64,000 nt of DNA, from assembly GCF_004138325.1 (NCBI RefSeq), contig NZ_SBLB01000008.1:1-64000 (forward strand), given 5' to 3'. Shown piece after piece: positions 1 through 8,294 of the stretch. Numbering within the stretch: the first letter of the stretch is position 1; every line of letters begins with the position of its first letter. Both the position numbers and the translations under genes were made by a program. The DNA comes from Spirosoma sordidisoli (lineage in GTDB: Bacteria > Bacteroidota > Bacteroidia > Cytophagales > Spirosomataceae). Below the pieces are notes generated by a model. That model was not told the DNA's origin and did no database searches. It saw nothing but the letters and a program-made list of their open reading frames with translations.

Positions 1-18
1 TTTTTTTGTGAGCATGTC

Positions 19-99
19 GTTGACATAAAAAGACCTCCTTTCTGGCTTTGGCGTTGTGGTGATGCTCAAAGCTAAGAAAGGAGGTTCCTTTTTGTCAAC
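19..99. repeat. Long imperfect inverted repeat (hairpin) at left edge
   Basis: A 25-base arm at 19-43 (GTTGACATAAAAAGACCTCC then TTTCT) is matched by its near reverse complement at 75-99 (AGAAAGGAGG, TTCCTTTTT, GTCAAC). The pairing continues inward through GGCTTTG / CAAAGCT, leaving a loop of about 15 bases. The element could be a transcript end, a MITE-like element or the remnant of paired insertion-sequence ends. No transposase or target-site duplication is visible. Confidence 0.6.
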
Positions 100-549
100 T
101 CCCTAAAATTCGGGATGACTCATGTTTGGCATTTAGTGTCCCATGCACACCGGCATTATTTAATATATACCGGGGCCGGGTCGCGTACCTACGGCACGCC
201 ATCTACACCCGCCCCTCTTCGGCTACCAACGTTTCGTGCTTACGGCACGGCACGTTGGCGACCCGGCGCCTTCTCCGGCCTACCATCCCATTCCCATGGC
301 ATACCTGCGGTCAAACCCCCACCGCATCGAAACCCCTTGTGGCGACATGTCCATGGCCCGGAGGTACATCCGACCGTAGCGCCCCCCCGTGAGAGTGGCA
401 TGTTAAAGCCAAACTATGCTCGCTCCTGCAGCGCAAACCCCGTAGGGGTGATATGTCCATAGCAAAACCACCAGGCCCGCACCGCAAACCCCGTTGGGGG
501 GCATGTTATGCCCTCTACCGGGCTTCATCGTCAACAAACAGAAATAAAG
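100..549. repeat. Non-coding region with CCCC-GTN-GGGG hairpin repeats
   Basis: No convincing gene lies here; the open frames are short and have no domain-like composition. From about 325 to 515 a degenerate unit recurs: AAACCCC, a short loop, then GGGG followed by a word like ATGTCCAT. Examples are AACCCCTTGTGGCGACATGT near 332-351, AACCCCGTAGGGGTGATATG near 437-456 and AACCCCGTTGGGGGGCATGT near 487-506. A GGCATGTTA word near 391-400 probably belongs to another decayed copy. The unit resembles the 56-bp array near 56.7 kb in having a short stem-loop followed or preceded by a TATGTCC-like word. Confidence 0.5.
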
Positions 550-1986
550 CTAGAGCGCCTGGCGGTAGGCTTTGATCTCGGAGAAGGGCAGTTTGTAGGC
601 CAGCGTCAGGGCCAGATACACCGCCCCGCCCAGCGCAATCTCGGCACCGGCATTTAGCCAGCCTTCATGGCCAACGGTCACTTTGTACAGCGTAACCACG
701 CCAATCATAAGCCCGCAGAACAGCACCGGCTTAGCTATATTTTGTAGAAAAACGCCCAGAAAGCTGCCGACCAGGTAATGTACAATGGCGAAGTTGGCCA
801 GCATATTCAGGAAGGTCGTAATCAGAAACGCGTAAGCCACGCCCGTAACCCCAAAATACCGGCCTCCCACGTAAACCAGTGGAATTTTCACGAGCAGCGT
901 GGCCAGATTCAGGTAAAACAACAGATTAGGCTTGCCCTTGGTGAAGGCCAGGGTAAAGAGCGGGTGGCTCAGCGAGAAGAAAACGCTGACGAACACGAAA
1001 ATCCGGATCAGCTGAATGGTTTCTTCCCAGCCCGGCCCGTAAAACAGCGGCACCACCGTTTCGGCCGTGATAAACAGACCCGCCAGCAGCGGCAGGTTGC
1101 AGTAGCTGATGAAATCCAGAATTTTCAGGTACGACTTCTTCAGGTCGGCCGCACTGTCTTTCATCTTTGCCAGAATCGGATACGCTACCTGCAAAATAAT
1201 GGGGTTGAGCTTGATGACGGGGAAAATGGCCAGCTGGTAGGCCATCGTGTAAAACCCGAGTTTCTCCACCCCCAGCAGGCCCCCGATAAAGATGTTGTCG
1301 GAGTTTGACTGGATGAAGCCCAGAAACCCATCGCCCATGTTGTATATGCCAAACCGCAGGTGTTCTTTGGCATCGTGTAGACTGAAGGCCAGCATCGGTC
1401 GAAAAAACGGCCGGCCCAGCGCAACCTGGAGGGCACTGCGCACCGCCTGCCCCACCAATGACCCGATGATGAGCGACAACTCCTGATACTGGTTGAACGC
1501 GAGCGACAGCGTTACTCCTGTCGACACAACGCTGCCTATGATATCGATGATGGCCACTGACTTGAACCGCAGCTCTTTCTCAAGCAGGAAGAGGTACAGC
1601 TGCCCGAAATAAACGATCAGGAAATAGAACGACGCCAGCCGGACCACCCGCCCCAGCCGGGGTTCTTCGTAGAACGCAACGATGGGCGGTGTGCTGATGT
1701 AAATGATCGCGAAGAGCAGCACTCCAACCGCCAGGTTCAGCCAGTACAGCGTCGACAGAACGCGCCGGTCGCTTTCCTGCTTGTAAATGATCGAGTTAGA
1801 AAAACCCAGGTTGGCAAACACCCCGAAAAAAGCAATGATCAGGTTGCTGACGCTCACAACGCCAAAGTCGGCGGGAGCCAGCAGCCGGGCCAGAACGGCT
1901 ACCTGCGCAAACTGAAACACGGTAGAAATGGCCGTGGCAATCGTGATCCACTTGCCGCCATTCATGGCCTTACGGGTGTTACTCAT
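550..1986 (-). CDS. Wzx-type lipopolysaccharide/polysaccharide flippase
   Basis: This 478-residue polytopic inner-membrane protein belongs to the MOP/Polysacc_synt superfamily. Proteins of this family flip lipid-linked repeat units across the cytoplasmic membrane. The N-terminus (MSNTRKAMNGGKWITIATAI) leads into about 12-14 hydrophobic segments, including VLARLLAPADFGVVSVSNLI, the typical early-helix motif of this family. The length is normal for Wzx. It is the last gene on the minus strand before the left-edge repeats and lies directly downstream of a T9SS cargo gene. The glycosyltransferases further right make an exopolysaccharide or O-antigen substrate likely. The family is clear; the exact glycan is not known. 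Confidence 0.88.
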   Translation of the reverse strand: MSNTRKAMNGGKWITIATAISTVFQFAQVAVLARLLAPADFGVVSVSNLIIAFFGVFANLGFSNSIIYKQESDRRVLSTLYWLNLAVGVLLFAIIYISTPPIVAFYEEPRLGRVVRLASFYFLIVYFGQLYLFLLEKELRFKSVAIIDIIGSVVSTGVTLSLAFNQYQELSLIIGSLVGQAVRSALQVALGRPFFRPMLAFSLHDAKEHLRFGIYNMGDGFLGFIQSNSDNIFIGGLLGVEKLGFYTMAYQLAIFPVIKLNPIILQVAYPILAKMKDSAADLKKSYLKILDFISYCNLPLLAGLFITAETVVPLFYGPGWEETIQLIRIFVFVSVFFSLSHPLFTLAFTKGKPNLLFYLNLATLLVKIPLVYVGGRYFGVTGVAYAFLITTFLNMLANFAIVHYLVGSFLGVFLQNIAKPVLFCGLMIGVVTLYKVTVGHEGWLNAGAEIALGGAVYLALTLAYKLPFSEIKAYRQAL

Positions 1987-2000
1987 TACGGTGATGACGG

Positions 2001-2942
2001 TTAGCGCAGCAGCAAAACTCGGCCGGTCTGCACGTAAGGTTTATCGGGGCTGTTGACCCCACTAAGTCGATAAGCAATCTGGTACGTATAAGCACCCGCC
2101 GGACAATGCTGCCCGGCATAGGTGCCATCCCACCGGCGAGACTGTGTGTTGCTGGTGAAAACGACCGTACCCCAGCGGTCAAAAATAGACAGATCGTAGG
2201 AGATCATGGTGTCGAGATAGACGGCCAGATCATCATTTATACCGTCGCCGTTCGGCGTAAACACATCCGGAATCTGAACCGGGTTGGTGGCGCAGACGCT
2301 GCATTGCCTGAGTTGAATATCGTCCAGGGCCATATCGTTACCGCAACCCCGCAGGCCCTGGTTGTTGATAAACCGGATCACAACGGTAGCCGAGGTTTTA
2401 GGGACGCTGAAGACGGTAGCGTACCGGCGCCAGTCGGGTCGTTCGGTCTCTATGATCTCGCCCAGATCGATCAGCTGCAGCACCTCCCCGTCGGCCGATT
2501 CGACGCGCATCGTCAGGTTGGGCCTGATGCTGTTTTCGCAGATGCCCGCCCGCAGCAGGTTCAGCGCCCAGACCGACACCTCGTAGGTCGTATTCGGACA
2601 AAGCCCCGTTACCGACTGCTGATAAAACTCGCCCGGTTCGAAATTACCGTTGATGATCAGCATATTACCACCGGTCGAGCCCGGCGTATGATCGCGCGGA
2701 ATAACGTGCCAGGTGTTGCTGAAACAGGCACTGTCGAGCGCCGTGGTACGGGTGTACTCGCCATCGTCGGGGCAGGTTCGGTCTACATACCGGTACGAGG
2801 TCTGATTATCGGGCAGCGGGCCGGCCGTACGACCGAACGTTTCGCTGACAATCAACGGTCCTCCCGACTCCGGGCAGGTCTGCGCCATGGTTCCGGCCAT
2901 ACTCAGCCAGCCAACGACCAGCGCCCTTATCATTCGCCCCAT
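2001..2942 (-). CDS. T9SS type B (gliding motility-associated C-terminal domain) secreted protein
   Basis: A secreted protein of about 313 residues. The start is placed at the ATG at 2942 because GGAGGG lies just upstream and the product then begins with a clean signal peptide (MGRMIRALVVGWLSMAGTMA, then Q). Longer starts exist, up to 3047. The middle is a jelly-roll-like domain with paired cysteines. The C-terminal 85 residues start at VFTPNGDGINDDL and contain IFDRWGTVVF and WDGTYAGQHCPAGAYTYQI, the hallmark of the CHU_C or type B sorting domain recognised by the type IX secretion system. It lies between the flippase gene and a divergent phosphopantetheinyl transferase. A surface-attached role with the glycan is an inference. 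Confidence 0.85.
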   Translation of the reverse strand: MGRMIRALVVGWLSMAGTMAQTCPESGGPLIVSETFGRTAGPLPDNQTSYRYVDRTCPDDGEYTRTTALDSACFSNTWHVIPRDHTPGSTGGNMLIINGNFEPGEFYQQSVTGLCPNTTYEVSVWALNLLRAGICENSIRPNLTMRVESADGEVLQLIDLGEIIETERPDWRRYATVFSVPKTSATVVIRFINNQGLRGCGNDMALDDIQLRQCSVCATNPVQIPDVFTPNGDGINDDLAVYLDTMISYDLSIFDRWGTVVFTSNTQSRRWDGTYAGQHCPAGAYTYQIAYRLSGVNSPDKPYVQTGRVLLLR

Positions 2943-3126
2943 CCGGCATACCCTCCAACCAACCTGACAAGCTATTGCACTGACCATGAACGACCACCGC
3001 GACCAAACGCAGAAAGATTTTTTCTTCTTAATTATGACTAATCGCACTAAATGACGTCACTACTATAGAGATCAAAAAGACTACTGGTGACCAACAAGCG
3101 TAGTAAGCCTCGTACCGGTGTCATCT

Positions 3127-3945
3127 ATGTCACTTTTTGAGAAGGTCTTTCTTTGTTTTTATATGCCTGCTGCGTTCGTTTCGTGTGCGTCGTGGCTGCC
3201 CCCAGACTGGCAGCCTATCCGACCTGGCTCCCTGGCGGGGCCGCTGGCGGTGTTTCGGGTATTCCTGCCCGACCATACGACCTGCCTGCCCCGGCTACGC
3301 AGCTGGCTCAGCCCCGACGAACTGGATCGGGCCAGCCGCTACCGGCAGGCCGCCGACCAGCACCGCTTCAGCTGCGCGCGCGGCTGGCTTCGTTTGCTGG
3401 TCAGTGCCTATACGGGTCAGCAGCCCGGCCAGGTGCGCATCACTATAGGCCCGAACCAGAAACCCGAACTGGACCCGGCTACGGGCTGGCATGTCAACGT
3501 ATCGCACGCAGGCAGCTGGGTGCTGATCGGCATAGCGCGTCGGCCTATCGGGGTCGATGTGGAAGAAATCAGGCCGGACTTTCCGGCTGCCGACCTGCTC
3601 CCATCGACCTTCAGCCCTTCGGAGCAGCAGTACATTACCAGTGTCACCGAGCCGCAACGCCGGTTCTACCAGCTCTGGACGCGTAAGGAAGCGCTGGTCA
3701 AAGCCACCGGCCAGGGGCTGGGCAACGACCCGGCGGCCATTCCCTGTCTCGATGGCCAGCACCGGGCATCGGCGTCGGCCATCGGACAGCCAGGTTACTG
3801 GGCAGTCCGCAGCTTCGACCTGGCCGGGTCGTACAGCGCGGCCGTGGCCAGCAACGACCTTTCTGACAGGCCGGAATTCTATACCCTAACCCCCGATTCT
3901 CTCTGCCGGCTTGCGTCGGCTACTCAATATACGCTCTCATGTTAG
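3127..3945 (+). CDS. 4'-phosphopantetheinyl transferase superfamily protein (Sfp type)
   Basis: Enzymes of this family move the phosphopantetheine arm of coenzyme A onto a serine of carrier proteins. Family motifs are visible: IGVDVEEI, the Mg-binding GVD-x-E, and FYQLWTRKEALVKATGQGL, the W-x-x-KEA motif, with a PNQKPEL-like segment and NVSHAG between. The product is about 272 residues with this ATG. A GTG at 3118 and an ATG at 3160 are alternatives, and the first 14 residues do not look conserved. It opens a plus-strand block with two glycosyltransferase-like genes. No polyketide or peptide synthetase is near, so its partner may be a carrier protein elsewhere or the housekeeping AcpP. Confidence 0.85.
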   Translation: MSLFEKVFLCFYMPAAFVSCASWLPPDWQPIRPGSLAGPLAVFRVFLPDHTTCLPRLRSWLSPDELDRASRYRQAADQHRFSCARGWLRLLVSAYTGQQPGQVRITIGPNQKPELDPATGWHVNVSHAGSWVLIGIARRPIGVDVEEIRPDFPAADLLPSTFSPSEQQYITSVTEPQRRFYQLWTRKEALVKATGQGLGNDPAAIPCLDGQHRASASAIGQPGYWAVRSFDLAGSYSAAVASNDLSDRPEFYTLTPDSLCRLASATQYTLSC

Positions 3946-3967
3946 GCTTAACAGACTCCTGCAACTT

Positions 3968-5143
3968 ATGAAAATCGGCATCGAAGCACAGCGCCTACTC
4001 CGCCCCCACAAGCACGGTATGGACATCGTAGCGCAGGAAACCATACAGGCGCTGGTGAATAACCCGGAGCACGAATACGTAGTCTTCGTGAAGCCCGACA
4101 CCGCGCCCGATAGTCTGCCCAGTGCGCCCAACCTGACCGTTGTTGAGCTACCAGGTGGCCCTTATCCGGCCTGGGAGCAGTATACGCTCCCCAAAGCCGT
4201 CAGCCAGTACGGCATCGACATACTGCACTGCACCGCCAATACCGCGCCCCTCCGCCGACCGGTACCGCTGGTGGTAACGCTACACGACATCATTTTTCTG
4301 GAAAACCGGTTCCTGACGGGCGGTAACTGGTACCAGCGGATCGGCAACCTGTACCGGCGCTGGAACGTTCCGCGGGTCGTAGCCAGCTGCGAACGCATCG
4401 TTACCGTTTCGGACTACGAACGGCAGCGCATTATCGAACATCTGCGCCTGGAGCCCGAACGGGTCGTTACCGTGCATAATGCCGTAAGCAGCCAATTCCG
4501 GGTTATCGACAATCCCGACCGGCTGGCCCAGGTGCGCGCCCAGTACGGCCTGCCCGACGAGTTCATGTTCTTCCTGGGCAATACCGACCCCAAGAAAAAC
4601 GTGCGGAACGTACTGAAAACCCTGCTGTTACTGCAACGACGCAAGCAACTCTCGCTGCCGCTGGTGATGCTGAACGTATCGCCTTCGTACGTCAACGAAC
4701 TGCTGAGCGAAATGGGCGGCCATACCCTGGCCGATCACATCATCCTGCCCGGCTACATCCCGAACGCCACCTTACCCCTGATATACAATGCAGCCACGAT
4801 CTTTCTGTGCCCGTCTCTGCGCGAAAGTTTCGGGTTGCCCATCCTCGAAGCCATGGCCTGCGGTACCCCCGTGCTGACGGCCAGCAGTTCGGCCATGCCC
4901 GAAGTGGCCGGCGACGCAGCCCTGCTGGCCGATCCGACTTCGGTCGAAGACATGGCTACCCAGCTCTACCGGCTGCTCACCCAGCCCGCTTTGCGCGAGA
5001 CATTACGGCTGAAAGGGCTGGCGCGGGCCGCTCTGTTCTCCTGGCAGCATACCGCCAACCGCCTGCTAAACGTCTATCAGCAGGTCAGCGCCCAGGCGAC
5101 CCAACGGTCGTTTCCCGATGTATTCATTGATCAGCCTGCATGA
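3968..5143 (+). CDS. Glycosyltransferase family 4 (GT-B fold)
   Basis: A 391-residue cytoplasmic GT-B glycosyltransferase. The ATG at 3968 gives MKIGIEAQRLLRPHKHGMD, the usual GT4 N-terminal strand-loop, so the longer frame from 3911 is not used. The donor-binding half carries FFLGNTDPKKNVRNVLKTL and LRESFGLPILEAMACGTPV, the conserved E-x7-E region. The gene lies 22 bases after the phosphopantetheinyl transferase gene and overlaps the next gene by ATGA, so the three are probably co-transcribed. The acceptor and donor sugars cannot be told from sequence; mannosyl or glucosyl transfer is usual for the family. Confidence 0.9.
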   Translation: MKIGIEAQRLLRPHKHGMDIVAQETIQALVNNPEHEYVVFVKPDTAPDSLPSAPNLTVVELPGGPYPAWEQYTLPKAVSQYGIDILHCTANTAPLRRPVPLVVTLHDIIFLENRFLTGGNWYQRIGNLYRRWNVPRVVASCERIVTVSDYERQRIIEHLRLEPERVVTVHNAVSSQFRVIDNPDRLAQVRAQYGLPDEFMFFLGNTDPKKNVRNVLKTLLLLQRRKQLSLPLVMLNVSPSYVNELLSEMGGHTLADHIILPGYIPNATLPLIYNAATIFLCPSLRESFGLPILEAMACGTPVLTASSSAMPEVAGDAALLADPTSVEDMATQLYRLLTQPALRETLRLKGLARAALFSWQHTANRLLNVYQQVSAQATQRSFPDVFIDQPA

Positions 5144-6093
5144 AACGCTTCTTTCTCAAAGCACTTTACGTTGTAGCCACCCTGAACTACCCCCGGCTCC
5201 GACGCGATCTGCGGTATTTCGTACGCGACAATTACTTTGCCCGTCTGAACCAGCTTCGGTTTATCCGGCAGGATTTTGTCAGCAAAAAGCCCTACAAAGT
5301 CATTGATTACCACGGCGAATTTGACCAGGAGCTACGCTACGTGCTACCCTTTGCGTACTGGCACTACTGCAACGGAACCCTGAAACAAACCATTGGCTGT
5401 TCCAACACGAAGGCGTTTTACTTCTTCAGCCCCGATCACGTAGAGCGGTATGAAAAGCGGGTGTGGCAGGCCGGTTACGGGTATTACGACGTTCCGAACA
5501 TGACCCACAGCCCTACCTTCGATTTTTCGAAATGGGCGCGCGTGCCGTTTAAAACCCACTATCAGAATACCCGCTTCCGCTACAGCAAGCCAACGCTCGT
5601 CATAGCCAATAAATACAACATCGAGTGGGACCAGCCGCCCATTAACTTTCTCGACATCCCGGCGCTGGATCGGATCGTTACGGCCTGCAAAGACAAGTAC
5701 CAGATTATCTACAACCGCCCGCTGGCGACCCAGATCGTAGGCGACAACAGCGAAACGCTGGATCTACACGAACACGCCTGGCTCCGCGAACACCACCCCG
5801 ACGTATTGCTGATGAACGATCTGTACGAGCAAAACCGCTCGTCGGTCGATAACTACAATCACTTTCAGCTGCTGGTATACGCCAACTGCGACCGCTTCAT
5901 CTCGATGCACGGTGGTACGGCTGCGCTGGCCAGCTATTTTGGCGGGATCAACATTATTCTGTCGCAGCCCGGTGGTGGCAAAGAGCACGATTTCAACGAA
6001 TACGAAACGATTTTTCCGGCCCTGTCGGGCGCCAGCATCCGGCACGCCCGCACTGTTGAGGAGGTATTCGGGTTCGTAGACAGCCTGTTTTAG
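5140..6093 (+). CDS. Glycosyltransferase-like protein of unassigned family
   Basis: A 317-residue protein translationally coupled to the preceding GT4 gene through the ATGA overlap at 5140-5143. It has no signal peptide or membrane segment and is rich in Tyr, His and Phe. A C-terminal segment, DRFISMHGGTAALASYFGG, followed by SQPGGGKEHDFNEYE, recalls the nucleotide-sugar-binding loop of GT-B enzymes of the fucosyltransferase and GT9 type, where a His or Ser near a glycine pair contacts the donor. No confident family name can be given. Context supports a role in glycan assembly or modification. Confidence 0.6.
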   Translation: MKRFFLKALYVVATLNYPRLRRDLRYFVRDNYFARLNQLRFIRQDFVSKKPYKVIDYHGEFDQELRYVLPFAYWHYCNGTLKQTIGCSNTKAFYFFSPDHVERYEKRVWQAGYGYYDVPNMTHSPTFDFSKWARVPFKTHYQNTRFRYSKPTLVIANKYNIEWDQPPINFLDIPALDRIVTACKDKYQIIYNRPLATQIVGDNSETLDLHEHAWLREHHPDVLLMNDLYEQNRSSVDNYNHFQLLVYANCDRFISMHGGTAALASYFGGINIILSQPGGGKEHDFNEYETIFPALSGASIRHARTVEEVFGFVDSLF

Positions 6094-6097
6094 GCCC

Positions 6098-6955
6098 TTA
6101 GTTCTTCGACGTTTTCGTATCGTGGGGCGGGTGGGGCTTCAGGTAAGATAAGGGCCGCTGCAATTCGGTGAGCACGCGTTTGCCCAGCGCCTGCCAGAAA
6201 TTTCCGTCGCGCAGCAGGCTCCGGGGGCCGGTCCAGACGCGGGCCGCGTTATTTTTCATGGCTGCCACCCGGCCGTACTGCATCAGATCGAAACACATCC
6301 GCCCGTCTTCACCCCGGATGTTCTGCATCACAAACCCCGCTTTCAGGCCAGCTTCCCGGTTGTAGCCCATGCTCATACCGAAGGCGTTCAGGTAGGGCCG
6401 GTTAACGTGCCGCACTTCGGCAATCATGTCGCGCAGGGTTTCGTGCAGCGCCAGTTGCCAGCGCGGCATGTCATCCTGAGCAATGAACGAGTAGCGGCCA
6501 TAGACGCAGGATACGCCCGGCTTGCGGAGTTTTTTGGTCATCTCATCGAGCCAGACAGGGGGGTACAGACAGTCGGCATCGGCCAGCAGCACGTAATCGC
6601 CCAGCGCCAGCTCCTGCCCCATCTGCCGGGCTGGGCCGCAGCCCTGTATGGGTTGCAAAGCCGACCGGACATGCAGCCGATCCAGAGTTTCTGCCGTCTG
6701 GTCTGTAGAATTGTTGTTAACGACAATGATCTCGAACGGGATACCGGTTTCGAGAGCAGCCAGCGAACTAATGCAGCGAATCAGGTTAACTTCCTCATTA
6801 TAAGCCGCAATAACAATAGATACAACGGGTTTTCCGGTGGGCTGTTTATCCAGCCGGGCATTGATTGCCTCAAACACTGACCCGGGTACGTCGGCCAGCC
6901 GTTCATAGGGGTAGGCGTGTTGGCTGATCCAGTCAGGGTTCTTAAACCAATTCAT
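6098..6955 (-). CDS. Glycosyltransferase family 2 (GT-A fold)
   Basis: A 285-residue GT2 enzyme. It shows the standard start of the catalytic domain, VSIVIAAYNEEVNLIRCISSL, at about residues 45-65. EIIVVNNNSTDQT follows, then the metal-binding D-x-D in YVLLADADCLYPP near residue 122. The domain is preceded by about 45 residues without clear homology. The gene converges on the preceding plus-strand gene with only four bases between the stops. About 125 bases separate it from the next minus-strand gene upstream. It probably adds one sugar of the repeat unit. Confidence 0.88.
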   Translation of the reverse strand: MNWFKNPDWISQHAYPYERLADVPGSVFEAINARLDKQPTGKPVVSIVIAAYNEEVNLIRCISSLAALETGIPFEIIVVNNNSTDQTAETLDRLHVRSALQPIQGCGPARQMGQELALGDYVLLADADCLYPPVWLDEMTKKLRKPGVSCVYGRYSFIAQDDMPRWQLALHETLRDMIAEVRHVNRPYLNAFGMSMGYNREAGLKAGFVMQNIRGEDGRMCFDLMQYGRVAAMKNNAARVWTGPRSLLRDGNFWQALGKRVLTELQRPLSYLKPHPPHDTKTSKN

Positions 6956-7082
6956 TGCGGATGCTTCTTGCTGAATGAAAGGTTTAAGTTACGCCATTTT
7001 TACGAAGCCGTAACCGCACAAAACGGAGATCTATTAATTGGTAGAATTAATAGGCAAACTAAAGAAGATGGCGCTTACCCGG

Positions 7083-8294
7083 TCAGGCGGGCTGCAGCTG
7101 TCTGATAACGGCTTCAAATTCTTCGGAGCGGTGTGACCAGGAATTGGCCCTGGCCAGCGCGATTCGCTGATCGAGCCGCTGCCGACTGGTATCGGCCAGC
7201 GCCCGCCGAAGGGCCGCCACAAAGGCGTCGGGCGTGTCGGCCAGCTCGACGATACCGGCAAAATCGTCCAGCAGGGAGAACGGGGTTGACACCACCGGTA
7301 ACCCGGCCGCCAGGTATTCGTTGATCTTCAGCGGGTAGATGGTATAGGTGTGCTCGTTACAGACAAACGGAATCATGGCTGCGCTCATCCGGGCCAGGAG
7401 TGGAGGTAACTCGGCTGGCTGGTGGGGCGGAACAAATTTTACGTTGGGATACGGAGCCAGCTGAACCCGGATCGTGGGTTCGTTTACTTCGCCCACAAAC
7501 ATAAAATCAAGGTCGGGCATTGTCCGAACGCAGTGCTCTACCAGCGGCAGATTGATCCGATCATCAGCGGTACCGAGGTAACCGACAACCGGTCGGTCCG
7601 GCACGGTCTGGTCGGTAAACGAGCGGGCTTTGTTAAACAGCTCAAAGTTGACCCCATTCTTGACGCAGAAGGTGCGGGGCTGCAGCAGCGACTTCGACTG
7701 CCGGAGCGTTTCGGAGGTTGTCACGACGGCATCGACGCCCTGCAGGTACAACGGTTCATAGCGCCCCCCGTGGCGGCTCATCCAGCGCGACATGGTAATC
7801 TCGTCGAAGCAGTAGTAGATAGTGGCCCATTCGTTCAGCTGCCTCAGCATGGGCAGACCAAACACCGGATTGAAGGCGTTGATGACCAGCGGACGGCTGA
7901 TACCCAGCTGTTTCATCACAGTCCGGAGTCCGGCCGTCAGGCGGTTCACATTCCAGCGCACCACCCGATCATGCGACCGCGCCGACAGCCAGTTGATGGG
8001 CAACATAACGGGCGGATGCCAGATATACGCTTCGGTGCCGTTGTCGAACAGTTTGCGGTTGAGCGAGGGGGCCAGCCCCAGCATAGGCCGTACGGGTATG
8101 TCGGTACGGCCGGTCAGCCCTTTGGCCAGGTCTTTAAGTGTGTACTGATAATCGACAAACACCACCCGGTGCCGGGCCGAGAGTTCGGTCATCAGCTGCA
8201 CGACTGCCTTCTGAAAATTGCCCTCCCACGACGTCTGGCCTATGCAGACAATACCGTCAAAAGGAGTGTTGTCTGTGAAGAGGTTGGGGTTCAT
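7083..8294 (-). CDS. Glycosyltransferase, GT-B fold (group 1-like)
   Basis: A protein of about 403 residues. The ATG at 8294 (MNPNLFTDNTPFDGIVCIGQ) is preferred because the 20 residues encoded upstream, up to 8354, lie deeper inside the preceding gene and look unconserved. Recognisable are VVTTSETLRQSK, then VGYLGTADDRINLPLVEHCV at the start of the second Rossmann domain, and PLKINEYLAAGLPVVSTPF, the donor-sugar loop with the conserved Glu. It overlaps the O-antigen ligase gene by 38 bases on the same strand, which suggests translational coupling. It is probably one of the sugar-adding enzymes of this locus; donor and acceptor are unknown. Confidence 0.85.
   Translation of the reverse strand: MNPNLFTDNTPFDGIVCIGQTSWEGNFQKAVVQLMTELSARHRVVFVDYQYTLKDLAKGLTGRTDIPVRPMLGLAPSLNRKLFDNGTEAYIWHPPVMLPINWLSARSHDRVVRWNVNRLTAGLRTVMKQLGISRPLVINAFNPVFGLPMLRQLNEWATIYYCFDEITMSRWMSRHGGRYEPLYLQGVDAVVTTSETLRQSKSLLQPRTFCVKNGVNFELFNKARSFTDQTVPDRPVVGYLGTADDRINLPLVEHCVRTMPDLDFMFVGEVNEPTIRVQLAPYPNVKFVPPHQPAELPPLLARMSAAMIPFVCNEHTYTIYPLKINEYLAAGLPVVSTPFSLLDDFAGIVELADTPDAFVAALRRALADTSRQRLDQRIALARANSWSHRSEEFEAVIRQLQPA

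Noticed and set aside
19-99. Left-edge hairpin as ends of an insertion sequence
   Set aside because: Only about 31 bases lie between the arms, with no transposase and no visible target duplication; kept only as an inverted repeat.
115-462. Open frames at the left edge as genes
   Set aside because: They cross the CCCC-GTN-GGGG repeats, have Pro/His/Arg-rich composition without domain features and lack start context.
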